The notes: generated by a model from the sequence alone, not told the origin. A DNA stretch of 64,000 bases from Scheffersomyces stipitis CBS 6054 (GCF_000209165.1 NC_009044.1:868001-932000); one strand, 5' to 3'. Counted from the stretch's first letter, positions 39,805 through 50,722 are shown. A program made the numbers and translations.

Positions 39805-40781
39805 GCTAGCTTGGGTTTTACTGGTTCTTCTTTTCTTTCAATTTAAAGGTCAGCGATGGTTGCTCTACACTTTATAGTTCATTCTAATACCCTGCTTTGT
39901 TCATACTTTCTTTGGTTTTCCTCTGTGGTTTTTTTAGTATATAATATACATTGTTACGTATAAGCTTTGTGAAGCTACGTGTGAAGCTATGTATAATTCT
40001 ATTGTGATTCATATATAATATATAGATTTAATAATTATAGTACTATTAAACATAGCAACTAGTATATAGAGTGCAGCACGGATTTATTCAGTCAATTCTT
40101 TGTATTGCAGGCACACTATTACAGAGTTACAAGAAACAAATGAAGTATTCAGGACTCGTGTTAATTAACAATATGGTTAGCAAGAAGAATAAATGAATAA
40201 GCAATAAGGAATATAGAATTAAATACAGAATTAATGTCTAAGGAAGATAGAATAAGCAAATAGCCCAATTAGTATAGTTTAAATTGAAATAGATACAGCT
40301 CACATGGAATTGTATATTCATTCATAATGTTACAGTATTTTGGCTCAGATTCAGAGTGTAGCACTTATTACAATACTTTCAGTTCTTATTCTACTATTCC
40401 TTCAGTTCTTGTACTACTTATTATGTAATAAAACGGGCCACAATAAAATAGTAAAATTGTCCATTAAAATTCTAGAAAAATATACCATACAATATGGATT
40501 TCTATTTTATCTGGATGTGCCCCTAATAAGCAACAGAATATAAGATACGAAATTAAAATTAGTTAGAATAGGAGAAATCGTATTCTGATTAAATGTCATT
40601 TTGTACCGACTCAAACGGCTATTTGCGGCAATAAAAATCACACCAGTCGTGCGCGGCCCACTATGAAAAATCACCAATATACTAAAGTGATTTGAAGAAT
40701 TCTACAATCCTACAATCTCCAGAAACAAAGCATTTTGAAGTTTCTTGCCTAGAATCACTACATATCACTTCGCTCAGAGCC
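39805..40781. other. Intergenic region TUB2 to cytochrome-b5-reductase-like gene
   Basis: 977 bp, strongly AT-rich, with long TA-rich stretches around 39940-40060. A hydrophobic 67-codon frame begins at TTG and is not called. Holds the TUB2 3' end and the promoter of the next gene. Confidence 0.5.
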
Positions 40782-41672
40782 ATGGAAGACAAACGAGAGC
40801 TTTTGAAGCAGCCATTGCACGGGATCTACATCCCCATAGGCCTCATCATCTTTGGTACGCTTATGTTCGGCTACGAGTACTTACCCTATTCCATCGGGTT
40901 CATAGTAGTTGTTTGTTCCACGCAGTTGTTTTTTGCCTACAAAAGACGTTCCTCTATGGACAAGGTCAAGTGGCAGGATTTTGAACTTGTTGACAAGACC
41001 ATCATTGCGCCCATGACTACGATCTACAGATTCAAGCTCAACAGAGATGATGAGGTGTTGGATATCCCTACGGGCCACCATTTGGCCTGTTGTTTCACTA
41101 TAAACGGCAAAGATGAAGTCCGCTACTATTCGCCAATCAGTAACCAGTTCGATGCCGGCTTTTTTGACATCATGGTCAAACACTACGAGCACGGTGTCGT
41201 CACCAAAAGGTTGGCCCAGGTTGCAGAAGGGCAGACTGTCAAGTTCAGAGGTCCTTTTGGAAAGTTGGACTACAAACCCAACATGGCTAAGGAGCTTGGT
41301 TTGATCGCTGGAGGATCTGGTATCACGCCTATTCTCCAGGTGATCACGAAAATCATCACCAGCCCTGACGACACCACCAAGGTCAAGTTGGTTTTCGCTA
41401 ACAATTCTGAAAAGGACATCTTGTTGAGAGCAGAAATCGACGAAATCGCTTCCAGATACCCAGGCTTCTCCGTGGAATACGTATTGACCACTCCTTCCGA
41501 GGACTGGACCGGAAGCTCAGGCTATGTCACCAAGGAAATCGTAGAAAAGTTCTTACCTTCGCCTGATCCCGAAAACAAGATCTTTGTCTGTGGCCCTCCC
41601 GAAATGAAAAAGTCGGTGGCAAAGATCACCGCAGACTTGGGCTACCAGAAGGAATCTGTTTTCTTCTTCTAG
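40782..41672 (+). CDS. NADH-cytochrome b5 reductase-like flavoenzyme (Pga3/Aim33/Cbr1 family)
   Basis: 296 residues from ATG at 40782; a longer frame to a TTG at 40692 is not used. Two hydrophobic segments (about 16-33 and 38-55) anchor the protein, followed by the FAD domain with 'RYYSPIS' (the R-x-Y-S/T flavin motif, about 112-118) and 'FRGPFGKLDY'. The NAD(P)H domain has 'GLIAGGSGITPILQV' (about 177-191) and 'VFCGPPEM', with an aromatic C-terminus FFF. The family passes electrons from NADH to cytochrome b5 for lipid desaturation and sterol synthesis. The double membrane anchor resembles yeast Pga3 and Aim33 more than Cbr1, so the paralogue is uncertain. Confidence 0.88.
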   Translation: MEDKRELLKQPLHGIYIPIGLIIFGTLMFGYEYLPYSIGFIVVVCSTQLFFAYKRRSSMDKVKWQDFELVDKTIIAPMTTIYRFKLNRDDEVLDIPTGHHLACCFTINGKDEVRYYSPISNQFDAGFFDIMVKHYEHGVVTKRLAQVAEGQTVKFRGPFGKLDYKPNMAKELGLIAGGSGITPILQVITKIITSPDDTTKVKLVFANNSEKDILLRAEIDEIASRYPGFSVEYVLTTPSEDWTGSSGYVTKEIVEKFLPSPDPENKIFVCGPPEMKKSVAKITADLGYQKESVFFF

Positions 41673-42656
41673 CTGCTCACCCTTAGCATCACCTCTTTAC
41701 AGAGCCCTGGCTATGACAAATAGCCATTCCAGATAAAATAAGTCTAGTTAATAAACCAAATTGATAGCCATAGTTTACGTTACTTTATAGAAGATTAATC
41801 AAATACGATGTAATTCATCAAGAGTAATAACATAGATTTAGCAATTTGCATCTGATTGACCAAGGCCTGAGGTTGACCCAGACTTCTTGGGCTAGCTATT
41901 CATCCAAGAATACGAGACTTTTCGGACCCAGTCCGTCTTGATGAGACTTCTGTAATGAGCCAATTTTTCGTCTCGTCGTAATTATGATTGCCATCGTTTC
42001 TCGTCTGCTTAATAATCTGAATATGATGTTAGGAATTGTTTCCTTTTCTCCGTCTTTCTAACAATTGGCCACGATCACCAAGTTTCCAGTTCCTTAAATA
42101 TTTTTATTGTGGTAGAGCACCGTCTTTTCGGCGTTTCCTGATATTGGTATATAACCGAGTGCGCCAATTTCACTTCCATTTCGGTTTATAAAAGCTTCAG
42201 ATTCTACAAGTTGTGTCACTTCTGGTAGCTCGGCAACTTCAATACATTTCCTACTTCCGCTTCAAATCCATGGACGTAGACGGAATTAACGTAACGAAGA
42301 ATCAGAAAAATATTTCAAAAACGGCTGTAATATTATCCTCCTTTCCAATTCCCAGTATTGGATTTATAGATTTGACTGGTGCTTACCAGATCTACATTCT
42401 ACTTTATCTCCGTCTTAGTAAAACGGAGCTTCAAATCTCCATCAGCATTTATCCGAAAATATGCACTCTGCGAGATTTCTCCAGACCTCCTCGAATTCGA
42501 TATTAAGCCTTAATAAGTTGCCACCTTCTTCTTATTCTCGAGTAGATAAATAGCAGTCGATTCGACTAGAATATCAATCAATTATCTTCAATCTTTCAAT
42601 TGAGAATCCTCACTGAGAATCAATCGCAAAGTTAACTTACCCACTAATTTTTCACC
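41673..42656. other. Intergenic region upstream of the aldo-keto reductase gene
   Basis: 984 bp without a supportable gene. A 97-codon frame (42213-42506) has no signature. It contains the promoter of the following gene. Confidence 0.5.
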
Positions 42657-43703
42657 ATGTCCTACAAACCTGTACCTCTTCACTCCAAGTTTGGATTCGG
42701 AACCATGTCCATGACCTGGACTCCTGTGCCACCTCCAACGGAAGCATCCGTGGAATCGCTTAAGTTTGTCACTTCTCACGAAGAATTCGGTACCAAATTG
42801 CTTAATGGTGGTGAGTTCTATGGCCCAAACAATGTCAACTTGAAGCTCTTGAAGGCTTTTGTCGACTCCAACACTGCTGAGTTCAACCGTGGGCTCACTA
42901 TTTCTATCAAGGGGGCTATCAGTCCCGAATTGAGACCAGACGGAAGTAAAGAGCAAATAGACAAGTCAATTGCAAACTTGACTTCCTTCTTCCCAAAGGA
43001 TAAGAACGCTAGACCCAAGTTGTTGTTCGAGATAGCTAGAGTCGATAAAAACACTCCCTACGAAGAGACGATCTCCTACATTGCTGAACACGTTAAGAGC
43101 GGTGCCATTGATGGTATATCTCTTTCTGAAGTAGGCATTGAATCCATCAGAAAGGCTGTAGCTACGTTTCCTATTTCTTGTGTCGAGTTGGAGCTCTCCC
43201 TTATGTCCACTGATATTTTAGAAAACGGTATTTTGGAAGAATTGTCGAAACACAACATTCCTGTTATTGCCTATTCTCCTCTTTGTAGAGGTTACTTGAC
43301 TGACTTCACTGTTGACCATGCCGACAACTGGTTGGACACTATTCCAAAAGGTGATCACAGACATTTATTCGAGAAGTTCTTTCCAGAAAACTATGAACAA
43401 AACATCAAGTTGGTAAAAGCTTTGCACAAGTATGCTCATGAAGTCAAGAACACTACCTTGGAATCGTTGTCTTTATCTTGGATCTTGGCCATCTCTGGAA
43501 GAAAAGAATTCAGAGGCATCAAGAATGTTGCTCCAATCTTGCCAATCCCAAGTGGTTCTACTAAAGATAAGATTACTCGTAATTTCTCCAACATAGTGGA
43601 GTTGTCTGACGAAGACTTGGATGCTATTGACAAGCTCATCAAAGAATTCCCAATTAAGGGATTGAGATACAACGCCCATGCAGAAGCCACCTTGAACGGT
43701 TAG
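42657..43703 (+). CDS. Aldo-keto reductase, pyridoxal reductase-like (YPR127W / Plr1 type)
   Basis: 348 residues, ATG at 42657 (yeast YPR127W is 345). Single-domain AKR barrel. The start 'FGFGTMSMTW', the Tyr motif 'GGEFYGPNN' (about 51-59), and the Lys strand 'GLTISIKGA' (about 79-87) are visible, followed by 'FEIARVD'. Here the usual catalytic-His strand has Ala-Arg, as it does in YPR127W. Then come 'IDGISLSEVG', 'CVELELSLMSTDIL', 'IAYSPLCRGYLT' and the NADPH-binding end 'PILPIPSGSTKDKI'. Relatives reduce pyridoxal to pyridoxine with NADPH in the vitamin B6 salvage pathway. Cytosolic. The substrate is inferred from the family. Confidence 0.87.
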   Translation: MSYKPVPLHSKFGFGTMSMTWTPVPPPTEASVESLKFVTSHEEFGTKLLNGGEFYGPNNVNLKLLKAFVDSNTAEFNRGLTISIKGAISPELRPDGSKEQIDKSIANLTSFFPKDKNARPKLLFEIARVDKNTPYEETISYIAEHVKSGAIDGISLSEVGIESIRKAVATFPISCVELELSLMSTDILENGILEELSKHNIPVIAYSPLCRGYLTDFTVDHADNWLDTIPKGDHRHLFEKFFPENYEQNIKLVKALHKYAHEVKNTTLESLSLSWILAISGRKEFRGIKNVAPILPIPSGSTKDKITRNFSNIVELSDEDLDAIDKLIKEFPIKGLRYNAHAEATLNG

Positions 43704-44426
43704 ATGGATTAGTCTCTGCTGCCTTCTAGTAAAATACCTGTAAAATGATGGTATAGAAAATATATGTGACAACTTGCGCAGCATTGTAGAAAGCCAATCT
43801 TACATAGGAATCAGCACTATCTATTCACTACACCACAATATTCTTAGAGTAAGGCTGCGAAAGTAAAAGGTATTCGCATTGCTAGAGTTTCGACTAATTG
43901 ATGGAGAACAGCTATCGAAAGAGAGCAAAAAAGAAGAAACTTTCTGCTTCTATATTAGGATGCTTTAGTAATATCTTAGCTATTCATATTTGAAATAGAG
44001 CTGTTTAGCAATCATCTCCGTATTCACAGCCAAGTACTGAAAGCTCTACTCATCGTCCTGCCAGTAAGGGGAGAATTTAGAATATGCAAGGTGGCAGAAA
44101 ATATTGTTCAAATGCAGCGCACCTCTCCTAATCTGGAGTAGAATTTCAACTTATGCCCATATGCAAGCCTCCAACTTATGGAAGTCTCCTAAAGGAGTTT
44201 AAAAGTCGTCGTACTCGCAGCTACAGAAATTAAGCAGGGTCCGTCTAGCAATATGCATTAGGTGTCAATTTCAAAAATTCCAAATCCAGCTTTGTCGCCA
44301 AAGATCTATCTGATTCTTTGTTTGTAATATGTGCAATTTTTAAAATACACTATTAACTTCTTTCATCTTCAATCTCACCTTTTGCCTAGCTGTGTTACCT
44401 TTCCTTATTGTTTTCATTTCCAAGCC
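43704..44426. other. Intergenic region, aldo-keto reductase to membrane protein gene
   Basis: 723 bp. It ends in a pyrimidine-rich leader before 44427. No gene or clear element was seen. Confidence 0.5.
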
Positions 44427-45887
44427 ATGAGAGTGTTTATCCAAAGCAATCCATTATGGGCTGTCTTCGTCTTTTTGGCGTTGCAATTGTCGTCTGCTGC
44501 TGCTTTTTCACACAGAGCTTTCGATATGAATCTTTACTCTAACGGAGCCTGTCTTTATGTTAATGGTTCTAGCAAAGATACATCTCTTCGTTTCGAGTTC
44601 TCTGGTGTCAGACAACCTACTGCTCTTGTCGTTTTCCAATACGACGACATCATTGCTTTCAGAAACTTGCCCAACTTGAACTATTTCCTCAACCATTCGT
44701 ATATATTGGACAAGCCAATCTTGGGTTTTGATGATGAGACTGACCAATTAGGTTTCCTGTTGATTTCTCGTAAAGACTTCGATATTCCAGAGTCCATTTT
44801 GGCAACCCTCGTCCTCTCTGACAAGGAGGTCGATTATCCAATCGAGAATGATGGAGTCTACTGCATCTACATGCCTTTGTACAAGTACAACGAGACGCTT
44901 GTCTTGCCCCAGGCCCATTACAATGCCAGAGTTACCGTGAAGAACGAAACTATGCCTGTCAACATCTACCACGATATCTCGACCCACATCAGTTTGTCGA
45001 TCGTGTTTGGCCTTGGTTTGGTTCTCATGAGCTTATTCCACCCTGCTATAGGTCAAGGAAAGCTCACGCAATTGCCTATCGTAACTCGTTATATCATTTA
45101 CTTCTTCATTGTCAACTTTGTTTACAACTCTTTGTACTTCATCTTGGAACTCATCTGCACTTACTTCCCTAACGATGCATTGTACGACTTTACTGAAAAC
45201 TTTTACTTCAGATTGCAAACTGGTGTTATCGACAAGTTCCAACTCTATATTTTGATTCTTGTCTACTTGGGCTACGGGTATGCCGGTGCTGACGTTAAAA
45301 TCAACACCAAGCTTACCACAACATTTTGGTTAGCTAACACCGTTAGTCGCATTGTCACCGATTACATTTACACCGACGTCAATACCCTCATAGACATCAC
45401 CTTGCTCGAAGAAAAGTACCTGATCTTGTACAACTCTGTGATCCTTCCTGGCGGGTACAAGAAGAGTTTGATTAGATCAATGGATCCAAGAGGAAAAGGC
45501 ATCGTCTCAACATTCTCCTTGATACAGGTTGTTTCCGAATCATTGTTCTACATTGCTATCACATATTATGCCTTCAAGATCAACAAGTACTGGAAGACGA
45601 AGGGAGAAACCCAAATGAAGAAGTACATATACAAATCAATAATCTTCCACTTGTTCATCTACAAGTTTGCCCTCAAGTATGTTGCATTGCAAATTTCTAC
45701 CATCACATTCGGCGGCTTCTTCGATGTCGGTGAATTGTTGAAAGTTCTCGGTAACTTGATTGAAATCTATGAAATGAAGGTTATCAGTTTGAACGTAATT
45801 GAAGTGTTTATTTTGTGGTTAATCTGGGGTGTCAATAAGCCATTGAAGCCCGACGGAACGAAGAAGAAGGAAAAGGAAAAGAAGTAG
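44427..45887 (+). CDS. Unrecognised polytopic membrane protein with signal peptide and lumenal N-domain
   Basis: 486 residues from ATG at 44427; an open GTG-initiated extension is ignored. I do not recognise the family. A signal peptide (about 1-27, 'FVFLALQLSSAAA') leads into a roughly 160-residue extracytosolic domain. That domain has one Cys pair (NGACLYVNG... VYCIYM) and NxS/T sites (NGS, NHS, two NET), mostly beta-like. Seven or so membrane segments follow from about 188 to 460, with charged loops ('SMDPRGKGI', about 350). The tail is lysine-rich (KPDGTKKKEKEKK), not a canonical KKXX. The layout (lumenal beta domain plus 7TM) resembles the GOST/Lu7TM class (Ptm1-like), but I saw none of its sequence motifs. 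No function assigned. Confidence 0.6.
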   Translation: MRVFIQSNPLWAVFVFLALQLSSAAAFSHRAFDMNLYSNGACLYVNGSSKDTSLRFEFSGVRQPTALVVFQYDDIIAFRNLPNLNYFLNHSYILDKPILGFDDETDQLGFLLISRKDFDIPESILATLVLSDKEVDYPIENDGVYCIYMPLYKYNETLVLPQAHYNARVTVKNETMPVNIYHDISTHISLSIVFGLGLVLMSLFHPAIGQGKLTQLPIVTRYIIYFFIVNFVYNSLYFILELICTYFPNDALYDFTENFYFRLQTGVIDKFQLYILILVYLGYGYAGADVKINTKLTTTFWLANTVSRIVTDYIYTDVNTLIDITLLEEKYLILYNSVILPGGYKKSLIRSMDPRGKGIVSTFSLIQVVSESLFYIAITYYAFKINKYWKTKGETQMKKYIYKSIIFHLFIYKFALKYVALQISTITFGGFFDVGELLKVLGNLIEIYEMKVISLNVIEVFILWLIWGVNKPLKPDGTKKKEKEKK

Positions 45888-46043
45888 AGATGCATCGTAC
45901 CATATAAGTGTACCGATGGGAGATTACATTCATCAGTACATGTAAATAGTAGCTCCCCAACGATATTTATCAATGAATAGAACCGAAAAGTATCTCTGAT
46001 ATAGATGTAGAAATGCTACTAAGGATTACATAAAACTATCCAG

Positions 46044-47237
46044 CTAAGGGTAGAAGCTACTAGCTTCCAAGATAAACTGTCCAAAAGTAAAGGTAGCGTT
46101 CTTTGTCTTTTCCACGTCGTACTTCAGAAATGACTTCGTAATCCTGCTCAAATATATCAAGCATTCTATAAACGAGTCGAACTTGAGTCTGCTACTTGGA
46201 AGAGCAGAACTTTCAGTACCAAATTTCTCAAAGATAGCGGCTTCAGTTTTAATGTTCAACTTATAGCCTGACCGATTCAATAATACCTGAAACTCACCAA
46301 AGCTAATATCCCCAGACTTATCCTTATCTACCACAGAGAACAACTCTCTACATTGAGCCAAGTACCGAAAAAGGACTACAAACTGTTTGAAGTTTATCGA
46401 ATCATTTCCTTCTGCAACCACTCTCATCATCAGAGTGATTGTAGAAGATCTAAACTTGGTATTGTCAAAATTCATGAGTGCACCAGACAATTCTCTGGCA
46501 GATAACTTACCTGAATGATTCTTGTCTACATTGTTGAAAATAACATAAAGTTCTTGCTCCAGTACATCAGCTGCTGGTATCGAATTGGTTCTCAGCAGTT
46601 TTCTCTCCGGAGTTTGAGAGTAAATAGTGTTATCACTTAGACTTCTCTGTTTACGAATATTTAATGGGGCAGTAGGTTGATCAAAACTATTCGAAGAGGC
46701 AATTGAAGGAGGAGGCAGTTGATTTTGCTGAAATTGTTGCGATTGCTGAAATTGTTGCGATTGCTGAAATGGTTGCGATTGCTGAAATGGTTGCGATTGC
46801 TGATATTGTTTCGAATGCTGAGGTTGTTTAGAAGATTGAGGTTGTTGAGGTCGAAGTTGAAACAGTTGATGTTGCTGTTGTTGAGGCTGGGGCCATTTTT
46901 GTTGAAGTGGTTGAAGGTCGTAATTCAGTCTAGGAACATTGCGGCCAGAATTCGGAACTGGATATGGCGAAGGCAGTTTGCTAGACAGAACTTGATAACC
47001 TGAAGATCCTGACAGTGCTCTACGAGACTGCTGTCCCATAGAGGGTGAATTCAGTTGCCGATATTGGTGATAATTCTGGCTATTCATAGAGGTAGCTCTT
47101 GGTTGCGCTTGATGTTGCCTTAAGGGAACAGCTTGGGATTGTGGGGAATGGCTTGGTAAGCTCTTCCTATGTTCTCTAGCTGGTTTCTCTAAAACCTGAA
47201 AGGGCGTGGGGAATGATGGCAATTCGTCTACAGGCAT
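46044..47237 (-). CDS. PEF1: Penta-EF-hand protein Pef1
   Basis: 397 residues, ATG at 47237 (yeast Pef1/YGR058W is 335). The first 220 residues are Pro/Gln/Ser-rich and disordered, with an imperfect six-residue repeat (QQSQPF/QQSQQF, about 140-172). The C-terminal half is a PEF module: EF1 'NNVDKNHSGKLSARE' (about 235-248) and EF3-like 'SVVDKDKSGDISFGE' (about 301-315) keep canonical calcium ligands, while the other loops are degenerate. It ends in 'FGQFILEASSFYP', the hydrophobic PEF dimerisation end. ALG-2-like PEF proteins bind calcium and link to COPII and polarity; yeast Pef1 is needed for polar growth under metal stress. Confidence 0.85.
   Translation of the reverse strand: MPVDELPSFPTPFQVLEKPAREHRKSLPSHSPQSQAVPLRQHQAQPRATSMNSQNYHQYRQLNSPSMGQQSRRALSGSSGYQVLSSKLPSPYPVPNSGRNVPRLNYDLQPLQQKWPQPQQQQHQLFQLRPQQPQSSKQPQHSKQYQQSQPFQQSQPFQQSQQFQQSQQFQQNQLPPPSIASSNSFDQPTAPLNIRKQRSLSDNTIYSQTPERKLLRTNSIPAADVLEQELYVIFNNVDKNHSGKLSARELSGALMNFDNTKFRSSTITLMMRVVAEGNDSINFKQFVVLFRYLAQCRELFSVVDKDKSGDISFGEFQVLLNRSGYKLNIKTEAAIFEKFGTESSALPSSRLKFDSFIECLIYLSRITKSFLKYDVEKTKNATFTFGQFILEASSFYP
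46727..46812. repeat. 18-bp tandem repeat encoding the Pef1 Gln-rich repeat
   Basis: Four to five copies of an 18-bp unit (TGCTGAAATTGTTGCGAT and GGTTGC variants) within the PEF1 frame. The unit length is a multiple of three, so copy changes keep frame and should vary between strains. Confidence 0.85.
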
Positions 47238-48385
47238 TGTTAATATATTGCTGAAGTATACATAGATATGATAAACAATTAATATACAAGATGAATACTA
47301 TAGGAGATCAGATGAAGACACTGTGGTACACTGATTACATCTTGATTCAAATCTTGGATATTTTTTAGATCATATCGAGATCATTTAGCAATTATACCAA
47401 CCATTTCCAATACCAAGAGGAATTATTTTCGGTGGGTTCTTTCTCCTCATTTCGCCCAGTCTTGCAATGAAGTAGATAAGAAATGAACAAGTCCACCTCG
47501 CAATTGGTCATTTATTTCGTCTACAGCAAAATCGGTTTCCGTATACTTCAGAATCTGGCTTTATTAGACTCATCGATCAGGGCATGGGTTGCTAAATTTG
47601 TTAGGGGCGCAGATAGCTATTTTTAACACACAAGCGGCGGTGTTCAAGTTGGGTTCCCTTGTGTCGAAGGCTGCTTGTTTTCAGTTAAACAATACAACTA
47701 AATTCAGACAAAATTACTTGAAGATATTCACTTGATTATTGTTCTTAGTTCTCGTTGATCCAGAGTCCTTGGATTGAAAGAGTTGAGGAATTCGGAGCTG
47801 CATCGTCAGCACGAAGTTAAAAAAAAGGATCATTTCTTTTTTGCTTACATTAACCAGGTGATAGACATTAACCAAATGATAGTTGTAGAATTCTACTAAA
47901 AGTGATTCTCAAGAATATCGAAAGGTTTCTTCCAATAAATTTATCAAGATCTGGATTTTCGTAGCCAGAGCAGTTTATGCATATTGAAAGTGCTCTTCAA
48001 ATTAAGAGCTTATTCGTGAAAAAATAAACTTAAATAAACTTCGCGTCTCAAAATTCTATTTTGATCCTAAAACCACCAAAGACAACAAGGGCCTGCTCTT
48101 ACCTAATTTTGTAGGGACCCTGCAAAAGTATCAATTGATCCAACATTTTTACAGTCTACATACAGATGCATCTGGCTACCCATCCATATCAATTCAAAAA
48201 AAAAATCGAATTTATGTCCGAACATAGTAACGGCCGACTTAAATCCACACCAGAAGTCCACCATTGTTGAACATAAAATAAATACGGATGTAAAATTAAA
48301 ATTACAATGTGTATATTGTATAGTATTAGTAATTCGAAAAGCTCTCTTCAATTCTATGTGCAAGTATTATTGGGAAAAAAGAGAA
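47238..48385. other. Intergenic region, PEF1 promoter and MDR1 3' flank
   Basis: 1148 bp, AT-rich, with no supportable gene; an 86-codon frame at 48103-48363 has no signature. ACGGATGTAA occurs at 48285, part of a string repeated at 50494 and 55246. Confidence 0.5.
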
Positions 48386-50032
48386 TTAATTGGCGTATCT
48401 AGATCTAGCACGCAACTTAGGACCGTTCAATGCGAAGAAGACAGGAATGGCAATCATAGCCAAGGCAATGAATCCCAAAATTGAAGAACCCCATCCAACA
48501 GGGTACTTTTCAGATCCAACGTTCTTGAACAAGGCGTCACCAAACAATGGGAAACAACCGGCAATGACAGATCTGAATAAGGCATTACTGGCGAAGACAG
48601 AGGCTAAGTATCTGTAGAAAGATGCTCCCAAGTAGTTGAACAAAGTCTGGAAAATGATGAAGGCACCTGTAGCAAAAAGGGCAGCACCAATGATAGGGCC
48701 AATCCAGTGTAAATCTGGGGAGGCAGACCAACCGAAAACAAAGATACCGATTGGCATCATGATACTTCCGAAAATGGCACTTGGCAAGAAAACTTCAGGA
48801 GTGACCATTTCACCAGCAAGAACCTTCTTAGTAAAAGCTCTGTAAATAATAGGAATGTAGATAGCAGCACCAATGAAAATACCAACCATGACACTGACGT
48901 AAGAAACACCCATTTCGATAAGAGTGAAGTGCTTGGTTTCAACAAACACAATTGGGAAGGCCTCAAACCAAAGGTACATGACAGTGTAGACTAAAGCAAT
49001 GTAGACATTAATCAACAAGACAACTGGTTCGATGATGGTAATTTCGAAAGGTCTCCACAATAAGTCTACAGCCAATTCTTTAGCTGTCAACTTCGAGTTT
49101 TCAATGTGACCTTCACTGGTGATGTTTTGGTTACCGGTGACTCTTCTCAATCTCTTAGCCTTCTTGTAGAGCAAAGCCTTACCGTAGGTTTCTGGCAAAG
49201 TCCAACTCAAAACGAGGAAACAAGTACCTGAGATAATTGCCATGAACCAGAAGGGCCATCTCCAAGAACCCTTGACGACCAAAACGGAACCGATCAATGG
49301 ACCCAAGGATGGACCACAGACACCTCCAATAGCCCAGGCAGCGATACCGACTGGCATGTAAGGCATCGAGATAACGTCACCAATGGTAGCACCTCCAGTA
49401 GCCAAAGCAGGAGAGGCAAAGAAACCAGAGATCAATCTCAAAACAGCCAAACCTGCAATGCTTTCAGATAAGGCAGTTGGGATTTGCAACACGAAAAAGA
49501 TGAACAAAGTTACAATGTATACTGGAGTTCTACCAATGGCAGCGTTTTCAGTCATAGGCGACAAGAACATTGGACCAAGACCGTAACCAACCACGAACAT
49601 AGTCAAAGGCAAGGTGGCCAATGTTCTGTTAATGTTGAATTTTATCATAATGTCTTCGACACCAGGAGTGTAGATGGCTGCACCCATATACACGGACACA
49701 GTCAAGAATGCTACTTCGGCCAAAAGAAGGATCTTCTGGTACAATGGCCAGTTGTATGGGTTTTCTGGGTCATCATCGCTGTCCCATGTAACAATTACCT
49801 TGTCGTCACCAGTCTTGGTAACGGTAGAAGACGACGCGTTGTCGTCCGCGTCAACTTCACCTTCAGCCTTTGCTTCCTTCAACGAAGACTCTTCCTCAAC
49901 CTCCTTGTAACCAGGAAGATATTTTTCTGGAATCACGTAGTCAGAACGGTCTTCCTTGTGTTGGAACAATCTGCGACCCGATATACGGTTGACAAACGTT
50001 CCCCAAAATGAATCCTTGACGAAATTGGCCAT
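48386..50032 (-). CDS. MDR1: MFS drug:H+ antiporter, CaMdr1/Flr1-like
   Basis: 548 residues, ATG at 50032 (C. albicans Mdr1 is 564). DHA1 12-TMS antiporter. The cytosolic N-terminus carries 'YVIPEKYLPGY' and 'KVIVTWDSDDDPENPYNWP' (about 77-95), a hallmark of the CaMdr1/Flr1 group. Then 'VYMGAAIYTPG', 'TLPLTMFVVGYGLGP', the motif 'LRLISGFFASPALATGGA', 'GPSLGPLIGSVLVVKGSWRWPFWFM' and the end 'LNGPKLRARSRYAN' follow, nearly the Candida C-terminus. It exports azoles, benomyl-type compounds and oxidants at the plasma membrane. In Candida the gene is induced by Mrr1 and Cap1; here TTACTAA (50882-50888) and CGG inverted repeats occur upstream. CTG codons were not seen where checked. Confidence 0.9.
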   Translation of the reverse strand: MANFVKDSFWGTFVNRISGRRLFQHKEDRSDYVIPEKYLPGYKEVEEESSLKEAKAEGEVDADDNASSSTVTKTGDDKVIVTWDSDDDPENPYNWPLYQKILLLAEVAFLTVSVYMGAAIYTPGVEDIMIKFNINRTLATLPLTMFVVGYGLGPMFLSPMTENAAIGRTPVYIVTLFIFFVLQIPTALSESIAGLAVLRLISGFFASPALATGGATIGDVISMPYMPVGIAAWAIGGVCGPSLGPLIGSVLVVKGSWRWPFWFMAIISGTCFLVLSWTLPETYGKALLYKKAKRLRRVTGNQNITSEGHIENSKLTAKELAVDLLWRPFEITIIEPVVLLINVYIALVYTVMYLWFEAFPIVFVETKHFTLIEMGVSYVSVMVGIFIGAAIYIPIIYRAFTKKVLAGEMVTPEVFLPSAIFGSIMMPIGIFVFGWSASPDLHWIGPIIGAALFATGAFIIFQTLFNYLGASFYRYLASVFASNALFRSVIAGCFPLFGDALFKNVGSEKYPVGWGSSILGFIALAMIAIPVFFALNGPKLRARSRYAN

Positions 50033-50493
50033 GTTTAAAAATGTATTAGTGTAAAATTAAGATGCAAAAAAATTGATAAGATCAGTGTTTAAAAATTGTG
50101 TCAAACCGGGACAGGAACATCTTAATTTATACAATTGGCAAAATGGTTTAAGCGCAATGAGTTCCAGGGAGTTTTGACTCATTGCCTACCGTAAGATTTT
50201 TTTTTGCACCTTAACGGTTGCCCGATGCAGTAAGTCCATGATTTTCCGAAGCGGCTGGACCAGCTTTATTAACACCGATCTGTGTCACATGCAGGAATGT
50301 TTGCCCAGCGGACTTCAAGAAGGAGATCCGCACGGCTAGCAGAGATGCAATTCCTGCACTCGGTTCCAAAATTTTTCTCGGTGTTAATTCTAGAGCCCAT
50401 CATTTGTAATCTCGTCTAGGTGGCAAAACGCGCACCCTGCCAGTATGCGGACATAGCGATAGGCCGTGTTATCAGTTTATCCCCGATTTGTAT

Positions 50494-50510
50494 TGCGGCA
50501 CGGATGTAAT
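50494..50510 (+). repeat. 17-mer TGCGGCACGGATGTAAT, copy 1
   Basis: Identical 17-bp string at 55246-55262 in the next long spacer, same orientation. ACGGATGT is also the core of several Candida telomere repeats, but here it is single-copy and internal. Confidence 0.7.
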
Positions 50511-50722
50511 AGGCTCACTCAAATTAAAACCGACCCTGTCTGTGATTCGGAAGTTTCCACAGGGCGGCGGAGATACTTGGCCCAAGCTTAACTATGAGCA
50601 ATCCCGAATTCCAATTCGCCAAGCAGAATTCACATTGTGTAGCCTGGCAGTTTGTCAGCGTACGGAATTTTCTAGTAGAAGAGTTCCTTGAAGTGCTGGA
50701 AAAGGATCTGGTAAGGCGGAAT

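Noticed and set aside
46719..47003. Leu-rich 94-codon plus-strand frame
   Set aside because: Antisense shadow of the PEF1 Gln-rich repeat.
50494..50510. Internal telomere-repeat tract
   Set aside because: Only a single ACGGATGT core is present, with no tandem repetition.
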